Positions 40,661-53,098 of a DNA stretch of 64,000 bases are shown in pieces (the stretch's first letter is position 1; each line of letters opens with the position of its first letter). A model generated the notes under the pieces. It worked only from the letters and a program-made list of their open reading frames with translations. It was not told the origin of the DNA and searched no databases. The stretch is from Lethocerus indicus (Eukaryota > Arthropoda > Insecta > Hemiptera > Belostomatidae), in contig JACDQD010000011.1 in assembly GCA_019843655.1 (NCBI GenBank), positions 17,898,604 through 17,962,603 on the forward strand. Direction: 5' to 3'. A program made the position numbers and the translations under genes.

Positions 40661-41800
40661 AAACATCACGAACCTTACAGTATTCCAACCCCTCGCAGAC
40701 CACAAAACAGGTATATTAAATTGTAATACAGGTAATTTCATTTTAAACATTATTTATTATTTATGAAAGAATGTTTTATCCCCGTCTTTTTCGTTTACTT
40801 CGATCTTGTACTGAATTAAATATCCGGCTTTTAATTAATTTTTATTTTGTAAATAGATATTTCTATGCAGAAATTAAACAGGCGATGAGAGGGAATTATA
40901 AGTAGCATAATTGTAAGTTAGGCTTCTCAGGAATGTATGCAGCATATATTAAATATCTTTATAAAATATATTTTATATTCTATTCTGTTCATATAATTAT
41001 TTGTTATACGCTTTGTAAGTACGGCCTGGACGTTGGCGTGGAACAGTCCACTTGATATTAGCCTTTGAAGATAAATTGTCCTTAATTTGGTGGCCCTAAA
41101 AACGATTACAGATAACAATACAGGATTAAATATGCGATTAATTAAACAATGGGCATTGTCTCTCGGGGCCGAGTGAAAAAGCCAACTGCCTGCTTTTCGG
41201 CCGGAACAAAAGAAGATTTTGCAAATCGGCGGTCGGGATCTTAATTCAAGAATAAAAACAAAACAACATTCCCTCCTAAAACCTATTTCAAGAAAAGTAG
41301 AATTCAACAGGGACTCTATTTCAGCGTTAATTGTGCAGTATGTTCAGGTTCCAGTATACATTTGAGGCGTTATACTCTTGTTATTCAATCATTAGCTTTT
41401 GCTATAAATTAAGAAATATCTATACACAAAAAAAGGATAGACAATATGTTGTTTTAATGCGCAACTGTACTCCGCAAAGTAATAAATTTACAATCTTGAG
41501 TACAGCTACATGTAATAAAATTGTAACGTAATAGAAATTATAATATCATAGTTCTTTCAACATACCCCCTTGGCCGTTTTCTGTATCTTATATTAAGGAA
41601 ACTGAGTGATGTTTTAAAGGTCGTTTATTTCAGGATATTTTTTCGAGGTTTTATTTTTTCCGCGTATCTGTTGCAATATTGTCAATGTAGAATCACGAGA
41701 GAATTCAATACGAATACGACGATATGTATTATAATTCATTGTCAATTAAATTGACCCGTTGGACATGACCCATCTCAGGGTCCGAGGTGTGTACTATTCA

Positions 41801-41880
41801 AGGGTGTTGTTGGGTGTTATATATCGGTGTGTAATTGTTCTGTGCGTAGACGGGAGTCGACGAGAGCCCCCGGCCATGTC
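41801..41880 (+). repeat. family E copy
   Basis: GGGTGTTATATATCGGTGTG, TAATTGTTCTGTGCGTAGAC and GAGAGCCCCCGGCC match 48741-48815 in order, with about three quarters of positions agreeing by eye. Confidence 0.4.
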
Positions 41881-42282
41881 CGATGGGGGAAGGGCGTACA
41901 TTGAAAGCGGCAGCGGTGATTAGGGCGCCAATAGGGGCGGGATCACTAACAAAAGGGAGAAGTCATTGCGAATAACTCCCCGCCCCCTCCGAGTATATTA
42001 CGAACAGCCTTCGACGATAGCCTTCGACTAGACAACAACAAGTTGTGGATTCAGAATTACAGATATAGCCTGAAGAGGCGGGCGACGGACAAACATCATT
42101 GGACGTTCAAAACGTCTAAGGTCAAAGTTCAGCCCCACAACAACCCTCTGGGTCCAATTTGTCCCCTCGGTCCCTCTATTTCAACACATTTAAGCTGACG
42201 TCCAGTCCTTCAGGGGTAACAGTCAAAGAATGTCGGTGAACACAAGTACTACGCTTAAATAACAATATCGCCCACCCTTTGT

Positions 42283-42364
42283 CTTGCGATCCACTATCTC
42301 CGGAAAGTGAATTAACCTCGATGGGTACTTTCACACATACCAACCAGAAAAGAACAAAATGAAA
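42283..42364 (-). mobile_element. family B fragment with internal deletion
   Basis: The right end (GCGATCCACTATCTCCGGAA) is joined to the left end (ACCAACCAGAAAAGAACAAA) within about 80 bases, so the middle is deleted. Confidence 0.45.
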
Positions 42365-43737
42365 CTAGACCATCATCTTTTGATTGACCTTGGTTGGTAT
42401 ATATAGATCGAATTTCATAATTTGAAAACTCCAGTTCTAGCATAGAGGGGGGGGTAGGGTGCCAAAGTCCTTTGAGTTAGCAAGTCTTAGCTTTCAGTTA
42501 ACTATCGGCGGTAAGCGCTATTGCTGTATTATCCGCCTACTGAAGTAGGCTCTGTCTCAAGAGTTGGGGCCCGCCAAGTAATATGTAACCGGATAGTTGA
42601 CTTATCTGGCAATGGGCGGCGGTGACGCAACTCGGCGGGTGGTTGCACAACCCTGCCAGACCCCAGTCACTCGCAGCCCTCCGCAAATACCATCCCTTGT
42701 ATCCCCGCCCCCACTTTTAAATAATTAACCACTTCTACGTCATCTTTCGACCGAGTGTGCACGGGCGGTACGCCTACACCAGATGTAATCACTTCACCCG
42801 GTGTCGTCCCAAGACATGCCCCCTTACCGCGTCGATTGTCCTATCTGTTACTTTCAGTCCCTCCAGATTTAAATTTTACTAACCATAAGAAACGCCTACA
42901 AGGAAAGTCGACAACATGTTATAATCACTATTTCTGAGGAGAATAACAATGAATCCCCAAAATGGATATTTCGTGTTTTATCAATCTTTGGCTACGAAAA
43001 TGACCCAAGTTAATTTATATTTGTTGGCTTTATAAAGAAAATCTTCGCTGATTTTAATGAGTGAATTGCGGTGACAGTGCAGTGATATTGCCGTAACTGT
43101 CGGATTGCTAGTGAACTAATATTTCTGAGGTTGAATAAAACCGATCCCAAGAACTCCTAGCCTTCACTTTTCCTAGGCGAGTAGGCACCTAACTTTTGGC
43201 GGTTTGGGGTCGCGACCCGAAGCCGGAGATTATGTTTGGCGTTGTTTCGCGGTCAGTAGACCCTGTTCGGTCATCAATCACCCGAGCGGTGTTCCAGCCT
43301 CCTGGCTCCTTCAACAGTGACAAATCGCTTACCACTACTCCTACTAAAGGCGCCCTTTCTTTAAAAAAAAATGAAACCGCGATAAAACTCGAAGATTAAT
43401 AAAAGTTTTCCACCGCTTCGAAGGCGTGCTAGGGGCGTGCGGGGTGGGGCAAAAGAAAATTTATGACGCTTTCTTTCTCTCCCTTCTCGTTTTTTTTATC
43501 CTTTGCCTATTCTTCTTCTTCTTCCTTTTAATATTGTGTTCAGCCGTTCCACTGTATAAATATCCCCCGCCACTCTCGAAGTTTTTCCCGACGCCTCCAC
43601 CTTAATAATATTTGCGAGGCGTTAAATTAATTCTGAATAGAAATTCGAGGGCCTAATAGAAACCCGGGGGCAAGTTTCACTGCCCTGAATCCTAACGAGG
43701 CCCCCACGCGATCAATCCAAACTCGCCAATTGAATAA

Positions 43738-43775
43738 TGCTCGAACCGCCACCGGGATTCGAACTCTTGAGGTCA
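43738..43775 (-). mobile_element. family A copy
   Basis: Minus strand GAGTTCGAATCCCGGTGGCG followed by GTTCGAGC. Confidence 0.4.
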
Positions 43776-43989
43776 ATTTACGCAGGGCCCAAAACGCGGG
43801 GCATTTTTATAACCATGGTTCTTATTGTCTTCAGTTTGTCGCCACAAAAGTAATAAAGCCGCCAACCACATAGAGAACCAGCAACAACCCATACAACTCA
43901 ATCCTGCCTGGCGACTGGTTCTTTAACCTTAACTTCTGTACCAATGTATTCCTTATTACCGAAGCCGCGGTTTCCCTCCGCGAATCAGT

Positions 43990-44060
43990 TACTTTTTGTC
44001 GTTTCCGAGCAAAGCTCCCAATCCTATACGCGCTGTCTACGGTGGGAGGAACTACCTGCC
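43990..44060 (+). mobile_element. family B fragment next to family C
   Basis: TTTCCGAGCAAAGCTCCCAA, then CTGTCTACGGTGGGAGGAAC, then an immediate change to family C sequence (CCTGATGATACAACCGAAAC). Confidence 0.5.
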
Positions 44061-44061
44061 T

Positions 44062-44145
44062 GATGATACAACCGAAACCGGCCTAGCAAAACACGAAACC
44101 AGCTAGCGGCGACGAAAGATCACAAGAAACCCTGGTATTCCAAAT
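44062..44145 (+). mobile_element. family C copy, diverged
   Basis: ACCGAAACCGGCCTAGCAAA and the following ACGAAACCAGC...GATCACAAGAAACC...TATTCCAAA line up with 40614-40690. The triplet before the cleavage point is GCC and not GUC, so this copy should not be an active ribozyme. It lies directly against a family B copy (43990-44060). Confidence 0.5.
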
Positions 44146-44626
44146 CCCATATTTGGAGCGCCAAATAAGCATTCCAATCTCCTTAATTCCCATTCTTGTA
44201 TCTTATCCCTTGTAGATGACTGTTTGCACGTCGACAGGCCAATTATTGTGGTAACAGCGCTGGGCGAAAATATGCTCCATTCGCCTCGCCCACCAAAAGC
44301 GGAATATTTAATTAAAACAATTAAATTAAAGCGGGCTGGCCGGGGGAAACGGGGAGCAGGACACGCTGACTGGATGTGGAGGGGCATCTCTCTAGACTTC
44401 CCTCGGGACTAATTGAAAATTAGAAGCTCTAGCTTTGGTCGAGGAACGTCGCCACCCCCCCTCGTTAACCCAACCAACCGCAATGAAACTCGAATTAACA
44501 AATGGTCTCTCTAGACGCAATTTAGAAGCAATAAAATTAACAGTTACGAATAAACAGTTGAATGTAGCGAGGCGGGAAGCTGTTGAAACACGAAATATTC
44601 CAAGTGCGTCACCAATCTACCGGCCG

Positions 44627-44660
44627 AACGCTACTGACTGAGGCAAGCCGAAACCGGCTT
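44627..44660 (+). mobile_element. family C fragment
   Basis: GCTACTGACTGAGGCAAGCC followed by GAAACCGGCTT keeps the core order with an altered CUGA..GA segment and a degenerate cleavage site. Shorter fragments of the same kind appear at 32790-32820 (GCTACTGAAGATGGCTAG) and 35316-35338. Confidence 0.35.
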
Positions 44661-47600
44661 CTCTTACTGGATGCATAAGATAATAAGATAGGACCCTAAA
44701 AATGTATACAGATATCAACATGAGAAATACCTGCATAAATCCTATAATCGGATTTTAAAAAGAAATGGCGCAGACCGCTATTCACTCGCGTACATACTTT
44801 TTTTGCCCTTCTCTATACAGGAATAATAATCGTGCATTAATTCTAGCGAGTGTACCGGATTTAAATCCGCTCCTCTCGTTTAATCCGTTACAAATACTAA
44901 TTGATGGAAAATTCTGCTGCTTTAACCACTGAACCCCAATCACCGGTGATTTTGGAACTCCACTTCAATTATTCGTTTACCCCCGTTACGGATTAAACTC
45001 CAGTGCACTCGTCAGAATTCAGTTCGGCAGTTTGTTCCACAACAACCGAAGCGGGACAATCATCACCGGCTATTGTCTCGACCATTATCTCGAATTGGAT
45101 AATTTCAATTATAAATTCTGTATAACTCTTGGTAGAAAGCGTTCACAAAACTATTGAAAAATGAGAAAATACGTTTTCTGAGGACAAGAGGCCTCGTTGT
45201 AAGGAGAAAATGAGACGGGTATTTAATACCCGTGGGAGAGAGTTAACCCAGTTTGAGGATTTGATTATCAAGAGGCGGACTGGGCCCACGGCTCTAACTC
45301 GAGTTAAGTCTGCCCGGTTTTACTGCTTACCAGCCCCAAACGCCGCCAGTACTTCTACTTGGTACTGTACCACACAGATATGTTCCCTCAAATAGAGATT
45401 GTAACAACAAAATACAGCCTCGATAGTACCAACATTTTGTACGCTTCTCTATCTATCTATCTGTAGCCGATTAGGAAATTTTTATATGGCCGTCGCGGGT
45501 AAATAAACCCTGAAAGCAAACCGGTTATGGTCCAAACTTTATTAGCAGAGTTCATCCCTTTACACGAAGCAGAACCACTCCCTCTTTATATGGGACTGAC
45601 TATAATTCACTTCTTCAGTTCAGGAGACAGAATACCGTATTTATGCCAAAGTTAACTCGTGTGATGAGCTTCCGTTCTTTAACGAAGGTTCCCTCAGTAT
45701 CATCATTTCAATACACAATCTTGTCTTATTTCTTTCTTCAGATTTTAACATTAGAACAATCGTACTTTCGTATTGTCTTACAATATGTTATAGGACTGAC
45801 AACAACAATGAGCCTAACGGGGGAAGGGAATAAGTTTTTCGGGCTAATAATGTCCCAGGAATTTCAAAGTGGTCCGGATATAGAACTTCATACTTGTACC
45901 TCTTATTCTTAAGGTCAACAGGCTACGAAAACTGCCAGAAAGTACACAGAAAAAAAGACACAAATTACGGTTTCGAGTAAAATTCCCGTCTTCAAAGTGG
46001 CTAACAGAAAAAAAAATTATCAACTTTACGAAGCTCGCGAATTAAGCGCGGGTACGGAGGAAATGAGAATGGGGGGGAGGGGGATGGTGGAAAGGAAAAA
46101 CAACTTGAAATATTAATCCTTTTCAGGAGGTTGAGAGACAAGTTGGTTAATCTTTGCCGCTTAATTACGAAACTTAAACCTCCGGGGCTCCCAGTTTATA
46201 TTTGATGGTCCACCCCATCAGAATTATACTTCAACACCCCCACTCCACCCACCACCCCCAGTCTGTCAGACCCTACTCACAACCGCCGGAATTAGGATAA
46301 ATTGTCCTCCAGTTTAACCTATTCCTAGATCAATTAACATCGCCTCACTCCTGGAATTTTTCTATCCCCTTATGATTAGGCCCGGGTCACTGTAGCATCG
46401 CTGTAAAATGGCGTACTACTGACGGAATTTGCGTTGGCGATGGCGAGAATCACAATATTACAAAATTGATGGTATAGATTACAAAGAAAGGTTAACATTG
46501 GTCGAATAATATCTTAATCTCTTTCACCTTAATATCAGCAGGTGGTTCTGAACCACTGGTCGGTGGGCCTCAGATTCTCCTGAATATGACGAATGTAAAT
46601 TTGAGTTTAATTTAGGGATTTGAAACCTTTTTCTCGGTTGATTTACTTATAAAGTAAAATTGCATTGTTAATATATGAAAATAATTTCCATATTATCTGC
46701 TGAATGAGTGTGCAGTTGGTTTTTGTGAGCATTGATGGAAACTTAAGAGAGCCAAGTATCTTTCGCTGCATCCAACTCGCGGATCCAACAGTTACGTACT
46801 GTAAATTTGAACACGCGAAATCAACGGACAACAGCGTTGTTCTTTGGTTGTTGAGAAAGCGGATACAGTTCGATCGGTGGTATACGAATAGAGTAGGTCA
46901 ATATAACAGTTTACGGAGGAGAATCGGAAGGCTGGAATCCGGGCTGGGCCCGCTGGAATTTTCTTATTTCTCCATTCCGCGCTTCCTTCTCTTTCGCTCT
47001 CCGCCAGCATTCGGGTCGTGGCCGAAATTAAAGCCGGCCGGAAATAAGCGGAATCGATTTCTCGACATCCGTTCGGCCTCCGGCCCGCCCCACAAGACAT
47101 CGGAGGCAACAACACCGCTATTATTTCTTTACGTGGCTCATTCACTCCACTGGTTTCATATCAGTCACTCTCAATACTGCCTGGCTTCTTTGAAATGGAC
47201 GTCCAAAGGAAATTCTTTCAACGGATTCCAGTTCAGATGAACATTCTTTCAGAAATTTCGGTGTGCAGCCTGATATATAGTTATACTTATGAAACTTTCC
47301 TGAACTTAGGTTAATAAATTTTAATTTATTCGGTCTCATATCGACATTTTTTGTTTATTATTATATAGCAATTGGCAACTGTGGCCAGTAATGAGCTTAG
47401 CATATCGTTAAACAAACGAATCTCTATAAAGAATATTTATGCGTTATTTTTATGACTGTCTAATTCGCAGCAACACTTCCCATTAATATATCCCATCCTT
47501 TCTTTACTTCCTATTATGTTGTCTTCTTTACTTCTTTCCTTCCGTCCATTGTTTATTTCATTATTTCTTTTTCCTTATTCGTGCCTTTTTTTATATCTAT

Positions 47601-48457
47601 TTTATTCCTTCATTTCACTCTATCAGAAAACCCTTTTATATTATCAGATATTCATATAGAACTGCTTAGAAATCGGGTTCCAATACAATTGCCCCTAAGC
47701 TATTGGGAATAGTCGGGCTGCATCTTGAATGGGAAACACAAGTTTTGATAGGGGTAAAACTAATCCCTCCAGTTGCTTCCGGAAGTTAATCTTTCCAAGA
47801 TATTGTACCTTAATTACTTTCATCGATAAGGCGTCGATGAGGCGTCTTAGTCGGGGAATTATTCTCTCTCTCGGTCGAAAGCTCAGTTAAAGCGGTTCCC
47901 CGAAAGTTCAGAAAACGAAATCCCAAAGATCTGAACAGACCCCGCGCGAAGAGCTTAACTTGAACTTCCCATAAAGTTCCCTTTTGCACACCGCGTTTTG
48001 GTCGTGCCTCGTGAATAAATCATTTTTCACAAGGAGGAGTTTCAGTTTGTCTTCGGTGGCAATCTATGCTGTAAATACGACTCAGTTTGAGAGTAATACT
48101 GACCGAACTTCGAGATTAATATCGAAATTCGAGGTTTAGTAGCTTGGGGTTGAAATCACATCGCTTCATATTCCCACCAGACCAAAGACAAATAATAACT
48201 ACACACCCCATTAACTGCTGTTCAGCTGTTATGCCTAACAGCCTAACCCGTCAGTGTTTACGAACTGACCTCTCCCCACAGATGTAAAACTTCCTCCCTA
48301 TCTAAATCCATTTCATTAGGATTATTTTTATAAGCAACTATCTACTTTCCGGTAAATCAGCGACTTTGGGAAAGAAGCAGCTGGCGAGGTTTTAACTTCC
48401 GCCTAAGTCCATCCTGGTGGGAGGAATCTCTCTTTCCGCCTGGAACTTTCTTCCGTC

Positions 48458-48706
48458 TGATCCACTATTGACGTTTCGGAACCGTTCCTAGGTCCATCTA
48501 CAGGCTCCGCGAATGCCGCGAGTGACGGGAAGTGGATGGGAACGGGGAAAAGTATCCCTAACAAAAATTCGCAGCGAAGAACCTACGGTAAGGTGAAAAG
48601 CTCAAGATGAAAAGGAAATATATTAGTTGAGACCTTAATTTTAAATTAGTTACAAGGCGAAACGAGAACGGAATTTGCCAAACAGACGAGTGACATACAA
48701 AAAAAC
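48458..48706 (-). mobile_element. family B copy
   Basis: TGATCCACTATTGACG, GGGGAAAAGTATCCCTAACA, GAAAAGGAAATATATTAGTT, GCGAAACGAGAACG and CCAAACAGACGAGTG occur in the same order as in 32301-32580. Confidence 0.5.
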
Positions 48707-48740
48707 ATTAAAAAACACAAACTGCAAGACCGTGTTAGTA

Positions 48741-48815
48741 CTTGTAAGGGTGTCGTATGTCGGCGTGTAATTGCTCCGTATGTAGGTCGGAGTAAATGCG
48801 AGGGGGCCGGGGTCG
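48741..48815 (+). repeat. family E copy
   Basis: CTTGTAAGGGTGTCGTATGT, CGGCGTGTAATTGCTCCGTA, TGTAGGTCGGAGTAAATGCG. It adjoins the family B copy at 48458-48706. Confidence 0.4.
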
Positions 48816-49221
48816 TGGGGGTCGCTTGACCCCCCGTACACAGGGTCCGGCTCTACCCGAGTTCTACCCGAGTGGGAAGGAACAGGACTAATGCAATCAT
48901 TAAAGGGTCGGCCAAAAGGATTTATTGGTGTAATTAAATGAAGTTTGCGGTTGAGGCCGGCCGTGCGGGCACCAGCCATACATGTTTGACCACGAGTCGT
49001 TGATAAATGAGTGGCCACCGCCATGTAACATTCAACTGTTAATCTACAGACTGGTCTTCTTCACAACTTCTTTGAATTATATATTGAGCTAACCTCCCGC
49101 CGGTTATATTAAAGGTAAAGAGGGTATATATATTAGCAAATTGAACTTTAAATGGAAACATTACTCGATTTATGTTGCTAATTGTTTGTTTTAATATAAG
49201 GTAGGTATAATATATAATAAA

Positions 49222-49263
49222 GGCGACCGGACTGGTTCGAATCCCGGTAGCGAACCGACTGAG
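49222..49263 (+). mobile_element. family A copy, near the end of the repeat-rich region
   Basis: GCGACCGGACTGGTTCGAAT, CCCGGTAGCGAACCGACTGA. The tail is not conserved. A separate A-box-like TTGGTAGACTGGTTAGGGC lies at 49709-49727. Confidence 0.45.
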
Positions 49264-49893
49264 TTTTCTTTCTGTTTGTCAATTTTAAACAAACTTTGAA
49301 GTTTATACAACCGTGTTCAACTGTCACTCGGAGAGTTATCGGACCTACTTGGAAAACTGAAGAGCTAAGCTGAAGCAGGTGGGAGGAGCACTAGCTCGCA
49401 CGCACTTGTATACAAGTCGCCGCAGAACAGTTTCCGACAAGACCGGAAGAACTTTTCTTGTAATACCGAACTTTGCAGCCGCCGGAAGTTACCTGCCGTA
49501 TTCAGTACCACAAGCAACAATAAGAGCGCTGCCGGGGAATTGCGCCCCGTAGAAGTATTAAAGTCCCAACTACCTGACCGGAGTTGGTTTGTTCTTAGCG
49601 AACAACAAAAGCCGCGAAAAATATCGCGAGCGTCATTTTTTACTAAGTAAAAAGGTAAATAAAGCAAATATTATGAAAGTTATGGTCTACCACTCTCTTT
49701 CGGTCCATTGGTAGACTGGTTAGGGCATAATGCCATCCTCTAGTAATAGTGTCTAACTAATATTTTTATTCAAAAAGAAAAAATGCCCCAATGGTAGTTT
49801 TCAAGTTAATAAAATGGACTTATCTACACATGATATAAATGCAAAATCAAGTTAAGGAATGTTTTCCCAACCAAAGTGTGTTAGACAAAGTGA

Positions 49894-49897
<4 letters not shown>

Positions 49898-49941
<44 letters not shown>
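49898..49941. repeat. (TA)n microsatellite
   Basis: First of four long (TA)n runs inside the 49.7-56 kb block. Confidence 0.9.
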
Positions 49942-49946
<5 letters not shown>

Positions 49947-50282
49947 TCTTGTGTATTATATTGTGTAAGTCTCATACATAATATTCATCATAATATTCGT
50001 AGAATTTATTAACTTAATTTTAATGTCATTTACAAGCAGATTTCAGGATTTTAGAAAACAGTTGATTATCCACATACAACTAATAGACATTAAAGCTGTT
50101 AGTGGAATATCTATTGCAGAACTACAAATGAGGCATATGAAAATACAAAATAAAAATATCTGGACATAAAAACTGCAGGATATGGCACTAGTTCATCTGA
50201 ATATTAATAATTTTAAACAATGATATTCAAAGTAATAATCATTCCAATGAAAATTTATTCTATAAATGAAATAAGTACTTAC

Positions 50283-50355
50283 ATATGGCTGCAGACGAAA
50301 CATCTCCTACCAGCACTTTCACTTCACTTTTGCACTCGCGAAACCCCATGTGCAC
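50283..50355 (-). other. exon-like segment, copy c1 (73 bp)
   Basis: On the minus strand the segment follows TTTTATTTTTAAG and is followed by GTAAGTACTT, so both splice signals fit consensus. It is open in one frame across its whole length and reads VHMGFRECKSEVKVLVGD with a further six residues. I do not recognise the peptide. It is the only one of the three copies that stays open end to end. It is GC-richer than its surroundings, as an exon would be. Confidence 0.4.
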
Positions 50356-50413
50356 CTTAAAAATAAAATACTTAATTCAGAACAATATCTGTAATGACAT
50401 GAAAAAGTAATAC

Positions 50414-50416
<3 letters not shown>

Positions 50417-50453
<37 letters not shown>
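50417..50453. repeat. (TA)n microsatellite
   Basis: Lies about 60 bases beyond the acceptor side of exon-like copy c1; equivalent runs follow c2 (51643) and, reduced to GTATATAT, c3 (54800). Confidence 0.9.
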
Positions 50454-50456
<3 letters not shown>

Positions 50457-50477
50457 ATATAGAGTATATAACTAGTA

Positions 50478-51017
50478 GAAATATACATACAAAATTAATA
50501 ATAAACTAAATAATATTTCAGTTACCCAACACCTATGGTAACATTGAAGGAGAGATTATATACTGTTAACAAGAATATAAAATAAATTCAAAACAATATC
50601 AACTGAAATAAAAAAGTAATACCATCAGATATATTTTCACAATTCTGGGTACCTCAGCCTTAAAAAACAAGCATATTAGCAAATTCATAATTTTAAAGGG
50701 ATTATTGCATTTATTTAATTTAAATTGAAGTGCTATATCCTTCTATCTAATTTATATAGTTACTAATTTTAAAAACGAAACTGTATTTCAAAGCACTTTA
50801 TTTACCAAATAGTTAAGGTAACAATGGAAAGAGGGAAGTTCAATTTTAAAAAAATTACTTCTGATGTTTTATGATATGTTGGAGTGTATTCCCTTAATAA
50901 TGATCATAATATTAAAATAATAATAATAACAGTCTTAATAAAAATCTCATCAACATTTAATTGAAATATAGTATCTAATAAACCCCAATTCAAATAATAA
51001 TCAGGTTACTAAGTGTG

Positions 51018-51075
<58 letters not shown>

Positions 51076-51250
51076 ATATATATATACACATATATTAAAT
51101 ATTATAGCACAAGTATAGTAGTGAATTTCTTAAAGAACACAGAAAAAATAAAGCAATTGCACCAGTTTAAATTATACCTGTTTTACTATCATAATTCAAC
51201 ATTTATAAACTTCTATGTTAAAAAAAACTGTTGCCAATCCAAGTAATTGA
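50478..51250. repeat. duplicated block X, copy 1
   Basis: Matches 53099-53830 at a distance of about 2.6 kb. Shared strings include TTCTGGGTACCTCA, CTTCTGATGTTTTATGATAT and CCCTTAATAATGATCATAAT. Copy 1 carries a (TA)n run (51021-51067) that is much shorter in copy 2. Confidence 0.75.
51021..51086. repeat. (TA)n microsatellite inside block X1
   Basis: A pure run to 51067, then GTATG-interrupted TA. Confidence 0.9.
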
Positions 51251-51512
51251 ACAAATTTTAAGTTTTGTATTTTTACATAAGGGATTCATTAAATAATGTA
51301 TATCCCATACATAGTATTGACCATTTCCAATAACCTCAGTTATAATATAAAATTCATTAGTTTATGTTCAGATACCTGATAATATTCTTTTATGCACCTT
51401 CATATAATTTAATCATTAACCATTTATTTTTCATTTTAAAATTAATGAGAGCCCTTTGATCATGGAGTTTTAATTAGTTTCCACCATCAGTGGCATATAT
51501 TGAAATACTTAC

Positions 51513-51582
51513 AATCACTAAATGCTGCAGATGAAGCATCCTCCTACCAGCACGTTCACTTCACTTTTGCACTCACAAAACC
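51513..51582 (-). other. exon-like segment, copy c2 (70 bp)
   Basis: The acceptor TTTTATTTTTAG and donor GTAAGTATTT are intact on the minus strand. Relative to c1 it has lost the first few bases including the ATG, and carries a one-base insertion after GTAGGAG that leads to a TAG stop. The shared core on + is CCTCCTACCAGCACGTTCAC. Either the exon is noncoding or this copy is broken. Confidence 0.4.
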
Positions 51583-51641
51583 CTAAAAATAAAATATTTA
51601 ATTTAGAACAATATCTGTCATGAAATGAAAAGTAAACATGC

Positions 51642-51642
<1 letters not shown>

Positions 51643-51697
<55 letters not shown>

Positions 51698-51722
51698 CTA
51701 TATATATATATATATATATATA
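51643..51722. repeat. (TA)n microsatellite with one TATTACTA interruption
   Basis: About 80 bases of TA, interrupted at about 51695. Confidence 0.9.
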
Positions 51723-52200
51723 CAAAATTAATAATAATTACATAATATTTCAGTTTCCCAAAAACCTGTGCTAACATGGAAGAAGAGGTTATATATTGTT
51801 AACATTAATATGAGTGGGCTGGAGCATGTTTTGAATAATACAATATATATTGGCATTATCCATGAACTAATTTCAATCCATATTAACTGCTAATAATATA
51901 GATTATCAAAACCACTAAAATGTAGATCAATTTGAAGACTACCCAAGGTATCCACAACTCATACATTTCAATCTGTGCAAAGTGCTGTAACTGGTAGTTC
52001 CCAAAAGTTAAAATCATCATCAGTATTATGGCATATTTTGGGTTTTATTAATGTATCACGTTACCTATATTTGTATATTAAATACAACAGGAGTTATAAT
52101 CCAACCTGAGCTTTCTCTTAGGGTCCTGTTAATCTTAATCTCATCTAGACCTAAACTTTCATATACCCTAATAAATAGTATATTCTAATATTTACGACTT

Positions 52201-52440
52201 ATTGACTTACTTCGTTTGTTAGATCAACGTTCAAATAATCGCGAATAAATTTATTGAAAGAAGAAAATCGACCGAACAAAAAGCGTATCTTAATCGATAG
52301 GAAAATGGCGGAACACTGTTGAAATATCGATTCATTCTTCTCTACATTGGTACTGAAAATCGATTGTAGTTAGGCGCCTGCGCATGCGCCGAACGCCCAT
52401 AACTCTTGCCATCTTTGCGATTTGAGTGAAATTTGTCAAT
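52201..52440 (-). promoter_or_regulatory. promoter-like block P1 with first-exon donor
   Basis: It contains AAAATGGCGGA (52302-52312, YY1-like), several ATCGAT strings, and the palindrome GCGCATGCGC (52380-52389, NRF1/EWG-like). On the minus strand, downstream of these, a donor AACGAA/GTAAGT lies at 52211/52210. The same parts in the same order recur in P2, which argues for function or for recent duplication. The start site is unknown. Confidence 0.4.
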
Positions 52441-52540
52441 TGTTTCTTTTCCCATAATATAACTAACATTAAATTAATTCATAATCCTCTTACCTCAAAC
52501 TACCAGCAACATCGTAAACGATGTTTTACTATCCCAATCT

Positions 52541-53000
52541 GAATTAGGGTATAGCATTTAACACTTTTTTGTAGTGATTTAAATCGAGAAGATTTACTTA
52601 ATCTTAATAATTATATAAAAATTTCATTAGTTATTTTCCAGGTTAAAATTAAATCAAATATAAGATTAAATTTAAAACCTAACAAAATAATTTACTATCA
52701 TAATTCAACATTAGATACCAAAGTCGACACCAAAAGAACACTGTTCTAATCTAAGTAATTGAGCATATAGGTTTTTTTAAATGTAATATCCCTATAGTAT
52801 GTACTCCATGGAATTTACCCAAATCTTTAATTTTCATTATTTTTTTTGTAAATCAAATTCCCAGAGCTCCACACAAAATGTAATTTTTTAAGAAAATGCT
52901 GGTATTATTTATATACCAGCATTTAAGAGGAATAGTGGTTCGACAGGATTATTTTTATACAATACTCAGGTAACAATTTTACCCGAATATTTCCTCATTG
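52541..53000. repeat. duplicated block Y, copy 1
   Basis: Matches 53830-54441. Shared strings are GAATTAGGGTATA, TTGAGCATATAGGTTTTTTT, GTACTCCATGGAATTTACCC and CAGAGCTCCACACAAAA. This copy contains a perfect 12-bp stem hairpin with a 7-base loop (52894-52924, AAATGCTGGTAT arm); the right arm is disrupted in copy 2. Confidence 0.7.
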
Positions 53001-53098
53001 AAAACTAAATGCTCAAATGAAAACCTGCAGACCACAGAAAAAATTAAAGTAAAATGCTAAGAACCCCTGAAAATAAGAATACTGAAAAAGTAATATGT

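Larger units (their letters stand above)
40661..49682. other. gene-less stretch with scattered repeat copies
   Basis: Contains copies of families A, B, C and E. The longest open frame (46704-47240, 178 codons) lies in a GC-rich patch with overlapping frames on the other strand and shows no family motif. Several minus-strand frames (48650-49024, 49365-49667) are likewise unrecognised. Confidence 0.55.

Noticed and set aside
46704..47240. 178-codon open frame, the longest in the first 50 kb
   Set aside because: No domain, signal or splice context; a second frame is open on the opposite strand, as expected in a GC-rich patch with few stops.
52894..52924. 12-bp stem hairpin as a microRNA precursor
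   Set aside because: The stem is too short for a pre-miRNA, and the right arm is not conserved in the duplicate block Y2.
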